Shown here piece by piece: positions 11,863 to 24,490 of a DNA stretch of 64,000 nucleotides; the first letter of the stretch is position 1; every line of letters starts with the position of its first letter. The stretch comes from Datnioides undecimradiatus (lineage: Eukaryota; Chordata; Actinopteri; Lobotiformes; Datnioididae): contig WARS01001600.1 in the NCBI GenBank assembly GCA_008933995.1, positions 992,001 through 1,056,000 of the forward strand, given 5' to 3'. The position numbers were made by a program, and so were the translations under genes. The notes under the pieces were generated by a model. It was not told the DNA's origin. It saw only the letters and a program-made list of their open reading frames with translations, and did not search any database.

Positions 11863-13958
11863 GCTGCCACCCTGCCCAGACTACTAATGCCCTACCTGCT
11901 TCTCATTAGAATGTCCCGTTTGAGTCCGGCCATCTGCACCAGCTGGTTGGCAAACCCTGTGCCAACCGTTTGAAGTCGACGAGGAGCTCAGCGACGCGCT
12001 CACGACGGTGTGTCCCAGCGCCAGACTTAAAGAGACCTTTTTGCTTTGTAGTGTTTTCTTGAAAAGCCCGGTGTTTTCATCCAGGCTGGCGGGCTTACAG
12101 GGCACCTAGGTGGGTGTTGGATGGCATCAGGCAAAGGTACCTCACCAAGTGTTTGCACAGTTTCAGCTGCCTTGGATGTGCTGGATTTGTCTTGGCAGAT
12201 GCTTAAACAGAAAGTGGAAGAGGTGATGCGGTGGTAAACAGAGAGGAGGGGAAACCAAACTGAGTGTACAAAATGTCTTCTTGTCACCGGTTTGCAGACT
12301 ATTTCGCAAAATCAACATCTCAAATCTCTCCAAAACTCGTCAACAGCTCCCACTGAGAGTCAGGCCAGACCAATAAGGAACCATCTCAGCACATTAAGAA
12401 GTGGATTTCATGATTTCCAGCATTTCTAAATGACATTAAAGGGTCGCTTCATATTCCATATACACAAACTTTCTGAATGACCTCTGCAGATCGTGTTGCT
12501 TTAATACGCTGCAGCTTTCACTGGCATCATGTCCCCTGCACTGTACTTATTGTTATTTGTGTTATTTATAGATTGGACTACCTTCATGGCAGAACATGAC
12601 AAGTTAATAGACGTCAAACAAATCAAACTGCTAAATGAAGCAGAATTTGAAGGTGCTGTGTCATTCACAAGAGTTATAATAAAGATCAAATACAGATTAT
12701 GTACCGTTCATACTCTGTGTCTGCAGTAGCTGCTGAGCATATTTACATTCTGCGGTTATCTCCTTAGTCAGTATGATTCACAGTTGGTGGCAGAGTCCTG
12801 CATTCCCAGTTGGCTGTTGGCCTGTATGGAGACCGTATGTGCTGAGTTTCTATGCCCAGCCCTGCACAGTAATTCAGACAGTGCGGAAACAGGATATATA
12901 CCTTTGTGGTCAACAGTGACATCACTTCCCTACAGAAACCCCCTCCCACGACACGCAGCTGTTACTCTGGATCTACACATCAACATCAGCGTGGAGACTT
13001 TTCAGAACCACTGACCCCTTAAAAGCAACACACATCTGTTTTTCTGTCCTCCTCCCATGGAAAACACTTCCGCTCTCATAAGCTGTGAGCAAAGTCAGTT
13101 ACACTTGTTTAGCATCGCTAAATCCAGGCTCTGCAGATAGCAAACCATGTTTTTTATCACCTGTGTTGGTATCAGCGGCCGCTCTGCCCAGAATGAGAAA
13201 CGGTCGGTGACTACGTTGGCCCGCTCTGATGTCACGCCGGCCTGTGGGGCACGCGGAGCCATCTGAGGGAAATATGACGAGGTTGCCTCCGGATGTCTGC
13301 GAGGTGGGTAAACATGTGTTCAGAGATACTGGATACGGGTAAATACACCCACAGGCGCAGGCTGACACATGGCCGAGCTAATCCCGCTCTCAATCTCTTC
13401 ATCTCTCCCTCTCTCCTCCTCTCCCTCCTCCATCGCTTCATCTTCTCCCTCGCTTTGAAAGCAAACCTGAGGATCTAAATGAGGAGCGAGTGAGAGGGGA
13501 TGGGAGGACGATGAGAAGAGTGTCGGGAGGCAGCTCTTTAAACATGGTAATGGCCGACGCTCCATCATGTGGAGCCTCTTAGGGCCTGCAGCCGCCAGAC
13601 CCGCGCTGCTGCGGCCCACCGAAACATAAAGATGAATTAATCATTGCCTTTTCCTCCGTGCTCCTCTTCACTCTGTATTCCTCCTCTTCCCCGTCCCTGC
13701 TCTTTCTCAAACTCCTACAAACACTCGCCGCTGCCTCTCGCCATTTCTTCTCTACGTGTCTTCATCCTTCGCTCTGTGCGGCACCTTTTTCTTTCTGCAC
13801 TCTGTCTTACCTCTTCCCATCTTCCCCATCTATCTCTCTCGCAGCTGAAATCCTCCCCTTCCCTCCCTCCAGCGAGTTGCACTGATGTGTAATGCTGACC
13901 CACTTTATCTGACGGGAAGCAGGGAAGAAGGAGGCAACGGCTGAGGGAGAGGGAAGAT

Positions 13959-13984
13959 GGAAGGAAGGAAGGAAGGAAGGAAGG
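13959..13984. repeat. (GGAA)n microsatellite
   Basis: About six GGAA/AAGG units following a strongly pyrimidine-rich stretch (13380-13900). Confidence 0.9.
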
Positions 13985-16900
13985 ACATCAGAGCTGTACT
14001 CCTCCTCCTCGTCCTCCCCTCGCGCTCCCTCCCTGCTGCTCATGTCCCACAGTGCTGTGTTTAAGGTAAATATTTTTACAGCACCACTCATCACAAGGGC
14101 TTCTGGGACGGCCCTCCCCACCTCGCCAACCCCTTCTCACCACAAGATCAAATATTCATATGCCCCCCCCATCATCTCTCCCTCCTCGTCTCTCCATTAC
14201 CCGGTGTGTTTAACCCCCACATCATGTCATTTCTACTTCTGTCACTCCCACTCATGCTTTTTCGCCCCCTCACATTTCACATCTCCACACTTCAACTCCC
14301 ATACCGCTCTGTCTGTCCGCTCATCGTATGGCACACCGTGTGCACCAGTGTGTGTGTGTGTCATGTATGGGTCACGCTTCACATGCGGTTAGCACATCAG
14401 GTGGGAGTGATATGCGCAGCCTATTCTCTCGTGTGTGTTTCTATAGGGTCCTGGCTAAGATAACAACAGAGCAGCGCAGAGCTTAGACTGTCCGCCATGA
14501 TGTGCATCCGAAGGCAAAACACAACCGGTGTGACGAAGCTGAAGGCGGAGAGGAGAAGGACCGAAGCACGCTGAGCACGGCCTCTGCTTGTCCTCCATCA
14601 CACTCTCCACCTGTCACTCGCGTCTATTAAAAGCACACACACCTCTGTAATGTCCTTAAAGCCTGAAAAACACAAACGTAATGAGATACAGTAGTGGTGA
14701 CAACGTGTATGCTTTAACTTACCGCACAGCAGAATGAGCAGTAAGTGGCCCTAACAGATCGAGTTCATCATATATCAGAAATTATAAAGTAAAACACAGA
14801 TGTGATAAACTCATTAAAGTCCCTAGACGAATAGGAATATTTCATCTATATGAAGAAGATAATATATAAGGTACAGCGTCGGGAAACAAACTCAGGACTC
14901 AAAGTGTCTTCTCACTCCCGACTGGTCACATGTTGGTTCAGACCCTTGTCTTGAACGTGAGTCTGCAGCCTGAACGATGGCAGTTTGTTTGTGAAGAACA
15001 TGTTTAGTATGTATGTGATTTAAGTTCAGTGTGTAACCTACAATAATTCAAACACGTCAACGCCGACATGAAATTACACTTTCTGCTGTACTACAGTCAT
15101 TCGATGGCTTCTAGTTACTTTTAATTTAAGATCAGCTGCACCTTAATTAGCCTCAGCGCTGCCACACTGTCTCCAGACGGATGCAACAATAACATCAACG
15201 CAACAATATTAATAACAGTAAAACATTTTGATTATTCCTCTCTGCATAATGCGTATTTTCAGTTTTAAAGCTGTGACCAATCAGCTTGTGAGCAGACCAG
15301 CTGGTGCCCGGTGTGGGTGTCAGAGTTCCCATCAGCCTCAGCTGGACCGGTGGCGTGGTGTTTTCAATGATACATTGATTATGGAACTATCTGTGGCCTC
15401 AGGATCAATGGGCTTAAACACGGCGGGGGGGGGGCAACCTTTACTTTAATAAGCCCTTTTTTAAAATTAACATACGTTAAATGCAAAATTATCAATAATC
15501 ATTCATTAAAACTGCTTTTCTGTCAGCGAGTCCGCCACTGCAGTGACGGGCAAACTCATGTACAAATGTGAAATCTGATTACTTCAAATGTGCATCATAC
15601 AGATTTTATATCTGAGCAATGCGTGAGCGATGTTCCTCTCTGGGAAGGACAAGGCGGAGAAAGAGGGAGTGGGAGAGATTTAAGGGGCATCTGAAGCGAG
15701 GGATGGAAGTCAGATGGGTGGAGGACAGAAGAGCACGTGGCGAACCTGCCTCTCCTGTCTCTGCCTCTATGAATATTTGATGCGGGGGACTAAAACCGGC
15801 GCCGTGAACTCTGAAAAAGTGTGACAGCTGAAAATGCTCAGAGGAGAGCGGCTTACAACAGCCATCTAGAAGCAAAACGCAGGGAGAGCTGCTACTCCGA
15901 GAGATGTCTGGGAGAGGGAAGGAGCGCGGGGAGACAGCACGTGAGCGTGTAGAAGCATGGCAGGGTCGACAGACTGGAAACTGTTGTGTACACACACACA
16001 CGCACACACACACATCTGTATTAGCAGGAAAGTGGTAGGATAGAGGAAGAAGCTGGATTCAAGGGGAACAGAGGTGCAGGCCTGCGTGGATCCTTTTCTA
16101 AAATTACACTGTCTCTGTGAAATTGTTTATTGAGTCATTTTAACTGATTTCTTTTTGCAGGTCAGAGCCACTTCAGCTTCAAATGTAGCCTGAAATATAA
16201 AAGTAAGCTCGAATCTATGTTCTCGCTCTAATTTAGCCACTTGAAGAGGCGATAACTGCCACATTGTCCTTACTTTGGAGGATTTGCTGTGCACTCGTGA
16301 GGCCTTTGGTCATTGTGAAACGTGCAGGAACACACATACAGGGAGACAAGCACACACTGACACACTGCGGGCAGGCAGGGCCATTGAAATATTGATGGAG
16401 GCTCTCTCCTTGCTTTAATGAAAAATCGTCCTCCGATAAATGTTTCATCCCTCCAGATGCATCACCTACCCATTTTTAACAGATGAGGCAATTCGCCGCG
16501 GAAACACAAACACTGGGGAAATGGGTCTCGCCGCAATTTGTTGTCCTCAGCACACGGCGGAGAGGGACAAGCTGGGGGAGGTTTTCAAACAGAGAGAGAC
16601 GGGAGAGCCGCGGAGGGCGGCGTTTTCTCCCACACACTCGTTTCTCTCACACTCTTTAAACATAAATAAGCCATTAACTGCGTGGAAGACGGTGTAATGG
16701 CCAACTTCACAAGGCCAGGCTTTGTTTACGGTGCTAACCCGCTCAGCATTTGCACTTTAAAGATTCAGCTCCTCAGGTTTAGCAAAACAATACTACAAGC
16801 TGTAGACTTAAAGTGTATATCCACTGACTCAGGATCAGTGCATGAGAGTATGGAGACCTCAACAAAGACAACATGAAGGTAAACAACACTAAGGCTGTGC

Positions 16901-17524
16901 GTCTGGTTCGGAAGGAAACGTGTCAGTGCTTCCCTCTGCATGTCCTTTAGTGGAGGATACACTCCATCAGTCTTTATGATACAAGATAATGCCATCCCAC
17001 AATTCCTTGCAGCAGTTACGCACTGTTGTATTTTGAGTATTGTAAATGTAGAAACAGCAGAGCTCCTATTTAATACTTGAGTGGACTTATGGGAATCCCT
17101 GCATGATTGGCTGAACTTCAGATCCATACGTATTGATTTCTTCTCTTTCAAATCGATCCAGTTCGGAGTGATGCAGCAGAGCAACATGCGTGCTCAATCT
17201 GTTACACAATTCAAGAACAGTGAGTTTTTCATGAACAATATGCATCATAACCAAATGTTAATGTAACAAATAATAACAGTAAAAACATAATAAATACATA
17301 AATGTTTCACAATCACTCACAATGTGGAAGGCACTTAAAACTTAATTTCTCTTTTGAAAAGTGGATAAAAACTCTTAAAGCCAAGAAACCCTTGATACTT
17401 TAGTCAGAATATTATGCATTAATTTACTTTTATGAGTTCTTCTTCTCGTCTTTTCCTGACCTCATGATGCTTTGCATCAAGATCAAGCAGAAGACTTTGG
17501 GAAAAGACATTTGACTTGACTTGT

Positions 17525-17850
17525 TTTAAGCTACATGCTAACATCAGCAGGCTAACATGCTGATGTCAGGGACAATGTTTACCATGTTCATCTTAATTTA
17601 CCATGTTAGCACGCTAACGTTTAATGATCAGCATTAAAAAGAAAGATCGGCTATTTTCATTTGATGGTTATTGTGTTGATTTACACATCGATCCTTACTT
17701 TCCTATTTACTGTTGCAGTCTCTAGCAGAGGCTAACGAGATACTGCTTTGCACTGATAGAAGCTCTGAGTTAAATGTTAGACCACATGATGGCGCTAAAC
17801 AGAAAGTTTAGAGATGGCCCACTGTTAGCATAATTATTCTTGAGCAATTA
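17525..17850. repeat. 'ATGCTAACATCAGC' teleost repeat family
   Basis: Alternating ATGCTAACATCAGC / GCTAACATGCTGATGT / ACCATGTTAGCACGCTAACG words (17532-17623) are followed about 150 bases on by CATGATGGCGCTAAACAGAA. This pairing and order are found in a common teleost dispersed repeat. A short internal stem (ACATCAGCA with TGCTGATGT) is part of it. Confidence 0.5.
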
Positions 17851-18052
17851 GCAAATTTTACGTCAGTCCCTCGAATAAATGTTGAGAAATTTAAATGAAA
17901 ACCACCAAAGCAGCTCTGCATCTCTTAATTACTCTCAATAGTCTGTCACAATCAAAAAGACAGTTTTGTTCCCCCCAAACTCACCACGAGGCGCAGTTGT
18001 GCAGCTGTCACACGTCCACTGTAGAGGAAGTGGATTAATTAATTTTCACCAT

Positions 18053-18071
18053 CAAACAAACAAACAAACAA
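18053..18071. repeat. (CAAA)n microsatellite
   Basis: Four to five CAAA units. Confidence 0.8.
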
Positions 18072-19369
18072 AAAAACAGATTTCTCCATGGAAGGTCAGG
18101 TTGGGAGTAAATTAGCAGCACTTAGAAACACAGAGGAAGTAAATGACTGTTTATCAGCTAATGCCAGCGTAAGTGTGTTCCAGGCCGATCATCTCTAACA
18201 GACTGAGAACATATTTGCCGTGTGGTCACTGACATGCACATCTGACCTCCCTGAAAGGGCGGCAGCAGACGTTCCTCAGGTATCAATCAAGTGTCACGCT
18301 GGTTGCCTCCCCCGGCACATATCATCCCCGATGCATGCACAGGTGGCTCCAGTTTGCCGTGCGCGTCCTTGCTGACGAGGCTTCAACACTGTGCGCTTGT
18401 CGGATGATTTGCCCCCGCGAGTGAGTCAGCAAGAACTTAGAAAACACAAACTGTATCGGGGGAAGGCAAACTTTATACATCAACTACCCCCGGAAGATCC
18501 TGAGTCATTTACCGAGGGGCAGTATGTGTGTGTGTGTGATCACGTATGCGTCTCTGTTGACTTTGCTTTTCTGTCCTCTTTGTTGTTAAGCAACTGAAAG
18601 CACAATACCTCCCTTTTTAGCCTTTGAATGCAGCTTGAATGATTCCCCTCCCACCATTGTGTGTGAATCTTTTATTGGCCCTCGGGTGCTGTACGCTGAC
18701 TCACCATCTGAGAGCTGCAGATGATAAATAAAATCTATACGAGCAGCTAGCATGCGTGAAAAGTATATGTTTCCTATCAGCGTGAGCCTCCGACCCACTA
18801 ACCCACTTTGTACCATACCAGCGGCCCGTAGTTTGGCCGTGCAATGCAGCATCTGCTCTTCAGCTCGCACCACCTGCTTGCCTATATTTGCACACTCTTC
18901 ACGTACTATATATATCTATATGTATCTTGCATGCCACATGTCATAACTGCTAAAGCGCCCTGAGTTTGCACACAAGCTGTTTCAACTGTCCGACCGTGGC
19001 AACATCAATAATTGAGTGTATATTTAAAAAAAAAAAAACCCCAATGCATGTGAAGTTTTATCTGAGTCACAACTGCGACATGCACCCTCCCCTCTGCAAA
19101 CACTGCACTCAGATGAGTCTCTGAGTTCTGATGTGTATAGAGCATGAGAAACAACATGCGTGCTTTGATTGTTCATGCATGTTGAGGCTGGGCGGGGCAG
19201 CTCTGGGTTAGATTACAGCAGAGACTTGTTTGGGACATGTTTTCCTCCTCAGCGACTGTAATTAGAAAAGCCTTTCTGCTCCCTCGCTCCTACAGCTAAC
19301 GTGTACTGGTACTCCTCGGGGCTATTTTCCCAAACTCTTGCCAGACTGTAAATGACTGCAACTTGTTTG

Positions 19370-19940
19370 ATTGGCAGCGCAGAAGGACCCAACATGGAAA
19401 GCGGGCTTATGCCGTATTTAAATGCACCCGTCCTTATTAAGATTCGGAAAGGATTGGCTGATTCTGTCTTTATGGTGCTCTCTGTCTCTTCATTGTTATT
19501 GAGCGAAAACCCATTAAAGCTGGGCTAGGACTTGGCAAGCTTGCAGGATGCTGCCAATACAACTCCGCTGACATTGTCTGTACCCTTGATACCTCAGCCG
19601 TTCGCCGGTCTCACGCTGAATGATAGAAATATTGGAATTCAACTGATTTCCCCTGGCAAAGCCCAGACACTTTCCCTGCTGCAGTTAAACACAATGCACG
19701 AGGTGAAACGGCTAAATTGAAATGATAAAACAGTTTCAGCAGGCACTTTTAGAGACAATGGTGCCAATCAGGAGGGGTCCTAAAGGCATGAATAAGGAAA
19801 GAGCAATGTCAATGAATTCTCCTACAATATCCCTGTATGCCAGGGGGCTGGGGGGAGCATCGCAGCAAAATGGCTTAACAGCGTTCCTTTTAGCACCGCA
19901 GCCATGCTTATCCTAATAATCTCTGTCACTGTAGGAAGGT
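19370..19940. promoter_or_regulatory. Candidate conserved non-coding element (long)
   Basis: About 570 bases of unique, balanced-composition sequence with no microsatellite, low CpG and several ATTAAAG/TTATTGA and GCTAAATTGAAATGATAAAA words. It has the texture of a deeply conserved enhancer, and it lies within the most repeat-poor part of the upstream desert. Confidence 0.35.
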
Positions 19941-20804
19941 CAATGTGACTAACACTCCGGGGAAGAACACACGGCTCTCTGGTTTGTGGCGTTGCACTGA
20001 GCTCTCTCTCTCTGCGCCGCGCTGTATTATCGACCGCGCCGCTTCTCTCCTGCAGCTGCTTCATTTTTAATTGTTAATTCGGTCACCTGCTCTTTGGCTG
20101 ATCTCTGCAGTGGTGATCCAACCCGTACTGTACGCTGTTCATTTCGACCAGAGCTCGGCTGCCCACCAAAACAAACACACTAATCAGTGGTGGCAGTGGT
20201 CCACTGTCAGCCGGGCTAATGGTTATGCTACCCAGATTTTTGGCCCTTGGCACAGGCCTGAGCGCTGAAATGCAAAGAGAACCGTCTGCAGCGCCCGCTC
20301 TTGTGCAAAGATCCCACTGAATAGAAAACCTTTTAACCTTTTTAAATGCAGTTTGGTTATAGTCACACTTCAACATTCAACAGTCTTGAGTCACAGGTTT
20401 AGGGTTACTTTATTAACCACTGACGTAATTTTTAGGGCCTCTGGAACGTACGTCCTGCAGAGCTACGACCATGCCAGCTTTTAATAAGATGCAAGAGATT
20501 TACGATGGCCACGGTGTGTGATTCTGCATGTGGCCATGAGAGCATGCACAGAGCTGAAACAATCTGTTGCTGGACAGAAAAATGATTCACAACTACTTCG
20601 ATTACTAGCTCTCCCTTGTTTCTTTGTGTGTTGGAGTGTCGGCCAGAACAAACAAGTGATGTAATGACATCACTGACGTATGCAGAGGGGGTATGAGGTA
20701 ATGGGGTCCAAAAGCGTTGGACCTTTCTCCCAAAAAAGGAGCAGCTCATGGGAATTTGTCACTTAGCTGTACGTGCTTTTCCACAATTTCCCACCAATGT
20801 AGGG

Positions 20805-21440
20805 GACAGTTGTTACTTTTTAATGAAGCCTTAATATTAGCAGTAGCTGCGAGGCCTTGCGATTATCTTGAGTGCAAGAGAAGAGTGCTACAATAACCCT
20901 CTTAAGCTTATTGTGTTTCCTCTCTTGTAAGGGGGATTTACAGTTGACCGGTCAGAGTGTGAGTTGACCCAAAGTGGCCTCCAGGGGGTGACAAGCTACA
21001 GGTGAGCAGAGCAGAGAGGGAATGAAGAAGAATTGGGCGGCTGCTGCTCGGAGCTGGAAGAAGATGAACTCTGGAAAGTGAGTCAGGCTTGACCTCATTT
21101 CCTGTGGTCGGAGGCTAAAAAGGAACAAAGTCCAACAGTTAAATGGGGAAAAAGGAAATGGCAGTAACAGTAATTGTGTTAATGGGTTTGTGTGTATCGA
21201 TTGCAGTGGTTATAGCTTTTGAGGGAATTTTTGTCAGGCCTTTTCGGTTTCCCCCATTGATCTTAAACTCCCAAATGCATTGTTGGACTCGTTCCTGTTT
21301 CATTTAAACTGTTGTCACTGGGGTCCGCCATTAACCCTACTGTAATAAACCATTTAAGGTAAAGGCCATTGAGCAGCTGCATTAGTATACGGTAGGTTCT
21401 CCAACTTTCCACTTACTATTTAAAGCCTTGGCTGCAGACA
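20805..21440. promoter_or_regulatory. Candidate conserved non-coding elements
   Basis: Two unique blocks (20805-20950 and 21130-21440) contain TTAATATTAGCAGTAGCTGC, AACAGTAATTGTGTTAATGG and CATTTAAACTGTTGTCACTG, separated by a GA/G-rich spacer. There is no repeat signature and no coding potential. Confidence 0.3.
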
Positions 21441-23437
21441 ATCAGAGGCAGTTTGTTCCTGGATACGTCGTTCATCCACGTGAACTGTACGCGGACACAA
21501 TTTCATGCCTCAGCAGATAAAACAGTGTAACTATATCTTCAGTAAGAGCCTGCTGCACCTCAGTGACATTAAAAGCCTATGAAAAGTCCCTCTCGGTCAT
21601 TTCCTATATTTCCACACACCATGTACATTACTGATGATGAGGTTTTTGATAGAAACTGTACTACGAATGATCCATAATTAGACAAGGACATGAATCATGC
21701 ACATCATAAAGCTTCTTTCATCTGCCACTCAAACACAGTGTGCGACTATGTCATTCTGTGGTGATGTTATGATATTATTAGGTGGTCGTAGCAACCACTG
21801 CCAACGGTCTCTTTGGATCTATAGATTGATCCCCATTGTCGCAATATTTAATATGTGTATAATTTCAGTACTTAGAGACAATGAGGAAAAGTCCCTTACA
21901 TGTGAATATTAGTGTTTAAACGTGAATTTGCGACTTTGACAGGCATCTGTTGGCTCTGGGTGCCAGTAAAAATGGCAGCTAAACGCAACAATGGAGCTAA
22001 CTCAGACTACAGGAAGCTAGCTGTTGCTAGTGTCTCACAAACCATTAACGTGCACCACCAATGTACACTAAGCACAGAAGTGCTGTTATTAGATATTAAG
22101 CTACTAACATGCTAACGTTAGGTTATTTAACGCGCTCCGCCCTTGATTTGGTGCACGAGGTGCAGCTTATGACCCCAAAACAACATGTGATGCGGCTTGG
22201 TACTTTGAAACTTGTCAGTATACACATGAAAATGCATGCAAAACATAAAATGCATGACTTCTGTGCACCGCAACAAACAAACATGAACCTAGCATAAACT
22301 AGCGATCAACAACAAACAGTGGCAACACAAATTCATTTTCAGAAAACGTTAAACTTTTGTCCACAGAGTGTGTCGACCAATAGGAGGGGAGGTGAAAGGT
22401 CATCACCAGGCAGAGTGTGCTCTCTTAAGGCGGCTGTTGGAGGTAAAGGTAGGTCCAAATGTTCTGGATTCTGCCCTTTATCCTCCCCTTCCTCTCACCT
22501 CCTCTGTGCACCAGCCTCCACCGGCCTCTGACCAGCATACAGATCATTGCTCGCAAAGGAGGAGGAGCCCGATTGGTGTGACGTGTGCCTAGCACTTCCT
22601 TCAGATACTTTGGCCGTGAGCGGGGAAGAAACAACAAAAGAAGTTCTAGTGGTTTTAAGTTTGCTTGTGAAGCAAATGCCCCTTTGATAGTCACCACAGC
22701 GGAAAGAGGCTGAGACAATAGCTTTTGTAGATGAACCCTGGTGCTGGAGCCTGCTCTTACTTTTGAATTACAGAAACAAACCATATGAATAAAAACGCCA
22801 ATCATGCAAATCTGACAATACCCCATCATTCCATTGTGCATTTCTCCATTCATGCAGCAGCTTGTTGGCAGCCAAGTGAGAACGAATAATCACAGGTGGT
22901 TGGAACAGACATTGGCATCACCAGAAGGCTCTTACAGCCTGAAAGCACTGTTGTGTGCCACTGCCTTGCGGCATCAGACGGGGCCCATGCATCATAACAA
23001 TACAGCTCTGACACTCTTAGGACATGTTGACACAGCAGTATAGCCAGGTTGGCAACGTGGCAATCATGCCCACACACTGGTAGGGCTGGCAGAAACATGA
23101 GCTGGAAGAGCTGCCGACTGGGGCCTGGGGCATGGTTGTTGGCATGCCTTGGCATTTATAGTGCTGGTGTAATGAGTGTGTGATTGATTGGAACCACAAT
23201 AGGGGCTCATGTACTCAGAGCGGTATACGGCACACACCAGGCGGCTGGCACTCCTGGATTAGAGGCCCCCTGGGCTCCCACCCAGATTAAAGGGTTACAT
23301 TAAACAGCATGAATAAAAGATTGAAATTATTCTCTTTGGAGCGTCCCCGTAGGAGAAAGGATTGGAATGTGTTTACATTTGTGCCTACTGGGAAGGAAGG
23401 TTTGGATGAAGCTTTTACCATTTCCTCCTTCCTCTTG

Positions 23438-23440
<3 letters not shown>

Positions 23441-23469
<29 letters not shown>
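23441..23469. repeat. (CA)n microsatellite
   Basis: Fourteen pure CA units, the only dinucleotide repeat of note between 18.6 and 26.7 kb. Confidence 0.95.
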
Positions 23470-23473
<4 letters not shown>

Positions 23474-23489
23474 TTGCAGCAAATGTCTC

Positions 23490-24490
23490 TATCTGTAGCT
23501 TTATGCATCCAAGGGCAAGCAGAATTTAAATATGTAATTACCAGCAACAAATTGTACAAATGGGACACCCGGAATATGATTATGCCAGTGTTAAAGGTTA
23601 CCTCAGTCATTTGGATAATTACATTTACATGCTCGGGGCCAGGCTCTCCTTGAGGAGGGGAGGGCACGGAGGAAACCGTGAGTGCCACCTACCTGAGTTG
23701 TGTCAGAGATGGCATCCAGGAACGTAATGTTATCATGCTTTAATGAGGACATTTGCGCCCGTGGTCAACATAATTTTGCTTAAACCTTAAGAAGAAGGAT
23801 GGCTGCGGGCGCTTTTATGATTTTAATCTCTCTAATTGGCCCTATAGTTCATGAGCTAATGTAATGAGGGAGGGTGAGGTGCCTCAGTCGACTGCAGGAA
23901 TTGTGGGTAAACCAGTGGGCAGCGCAGGCCCCCGGCGGGGTCCGACCCCCAGCCCCTGATGCACTGTTTCATCCTCAACTCACTGATCACTTAAGCAAAT
24001 GAATAGGCTGCTCACATGTCGTCATGGTGATATTTCACACGTTTTTACCAGCATCATAAATATTACAGTCCCCGCACACCCTCCCGCACCGCGCTCTGCT
24101 AATTATTTATTTATAAGCATCACAGCTTAGGCCGTGTTTTACTGTTTTTTTGTTTTTTTTTTTAAAGTGGTTCATATCCAGTCTTGCCAGGGCTGAAGTG
24201 AAACACCCGCTGCAGGATATTAAAAAAAAGAGCCTATAAAAAGTTCGATTTACCACTACATCACAGGGAATTAGGAAATAAAATCCAGTCGGGGATTTAT
24301 CAAGCAGTTTACATCGATCTGTAATTCATCATTCAGTCCAGGGCAATGGGCTAACGCAAGCGGAACAAGAGTTGGCTCCGGCCTCAGATGATGACTTGCA
24401 CATAATCAATGCCTGATAATACAGAGGCTGCCCTAATTATTGACGACCAGAGCATCGCTCCCCTCTGTTTCCCCTGTTCATTCACAGATG
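23490..24490. promoter_or_regulatory. Candidate conserved non-coding element cluster
   Basis: Three unique blocks (23490-23660, 23740-24110, 24230-24490) are rich in homeodomain-type words: ATGTAATTACC, GGATAATTACATTTACATGC, TAATCTCTCTAATTGGCC, CTAATTATTTATTTATAAGC, CACATAATCAATGCCTGATA and CCCTAATTATTGACG. They lie next to each other and are nearly free of simple repeats. Confidence 0.35.

Larger units (their letters stand above)
9301..18200. other. Gene-free stretch with a CTCF-type motif and polypyrimidine DNA
   Basis: No gene is supported. Notable contents are an enhancer-like block (9330-9600), a perfect CTCF-core match (11490-11503), a 17-base tandem duplication (11829-11862), a strand-asymmetric pyrimidine-rich tract (13380-13900) followed by GGAA repeats (13959-13984), and a copy of the 'ATGCTAACAT' repeat family (17525-17850). 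Confidence 0.7.

Noticed and set aside
17782-17795. CTCF-like motif within the repeat at 17525
   Set aside because: Only 12 of 14 positions match, with mismatches in the central YA step. Mentioned only as a family-level question.
20978-20991. CTCF-like motif CCTCCAGGGGGTGA
   Set aside because: 11 of 14 positions match, including a mismatch in the critical GGC. Similar weak hits at 23682 and 46695 were also left out.
22425-22853. A 142-codon minus-strand frame near candidate conserved elements
   Set aside because: No protein-family features, no conserved-looking splice sites, and a mixed composition.
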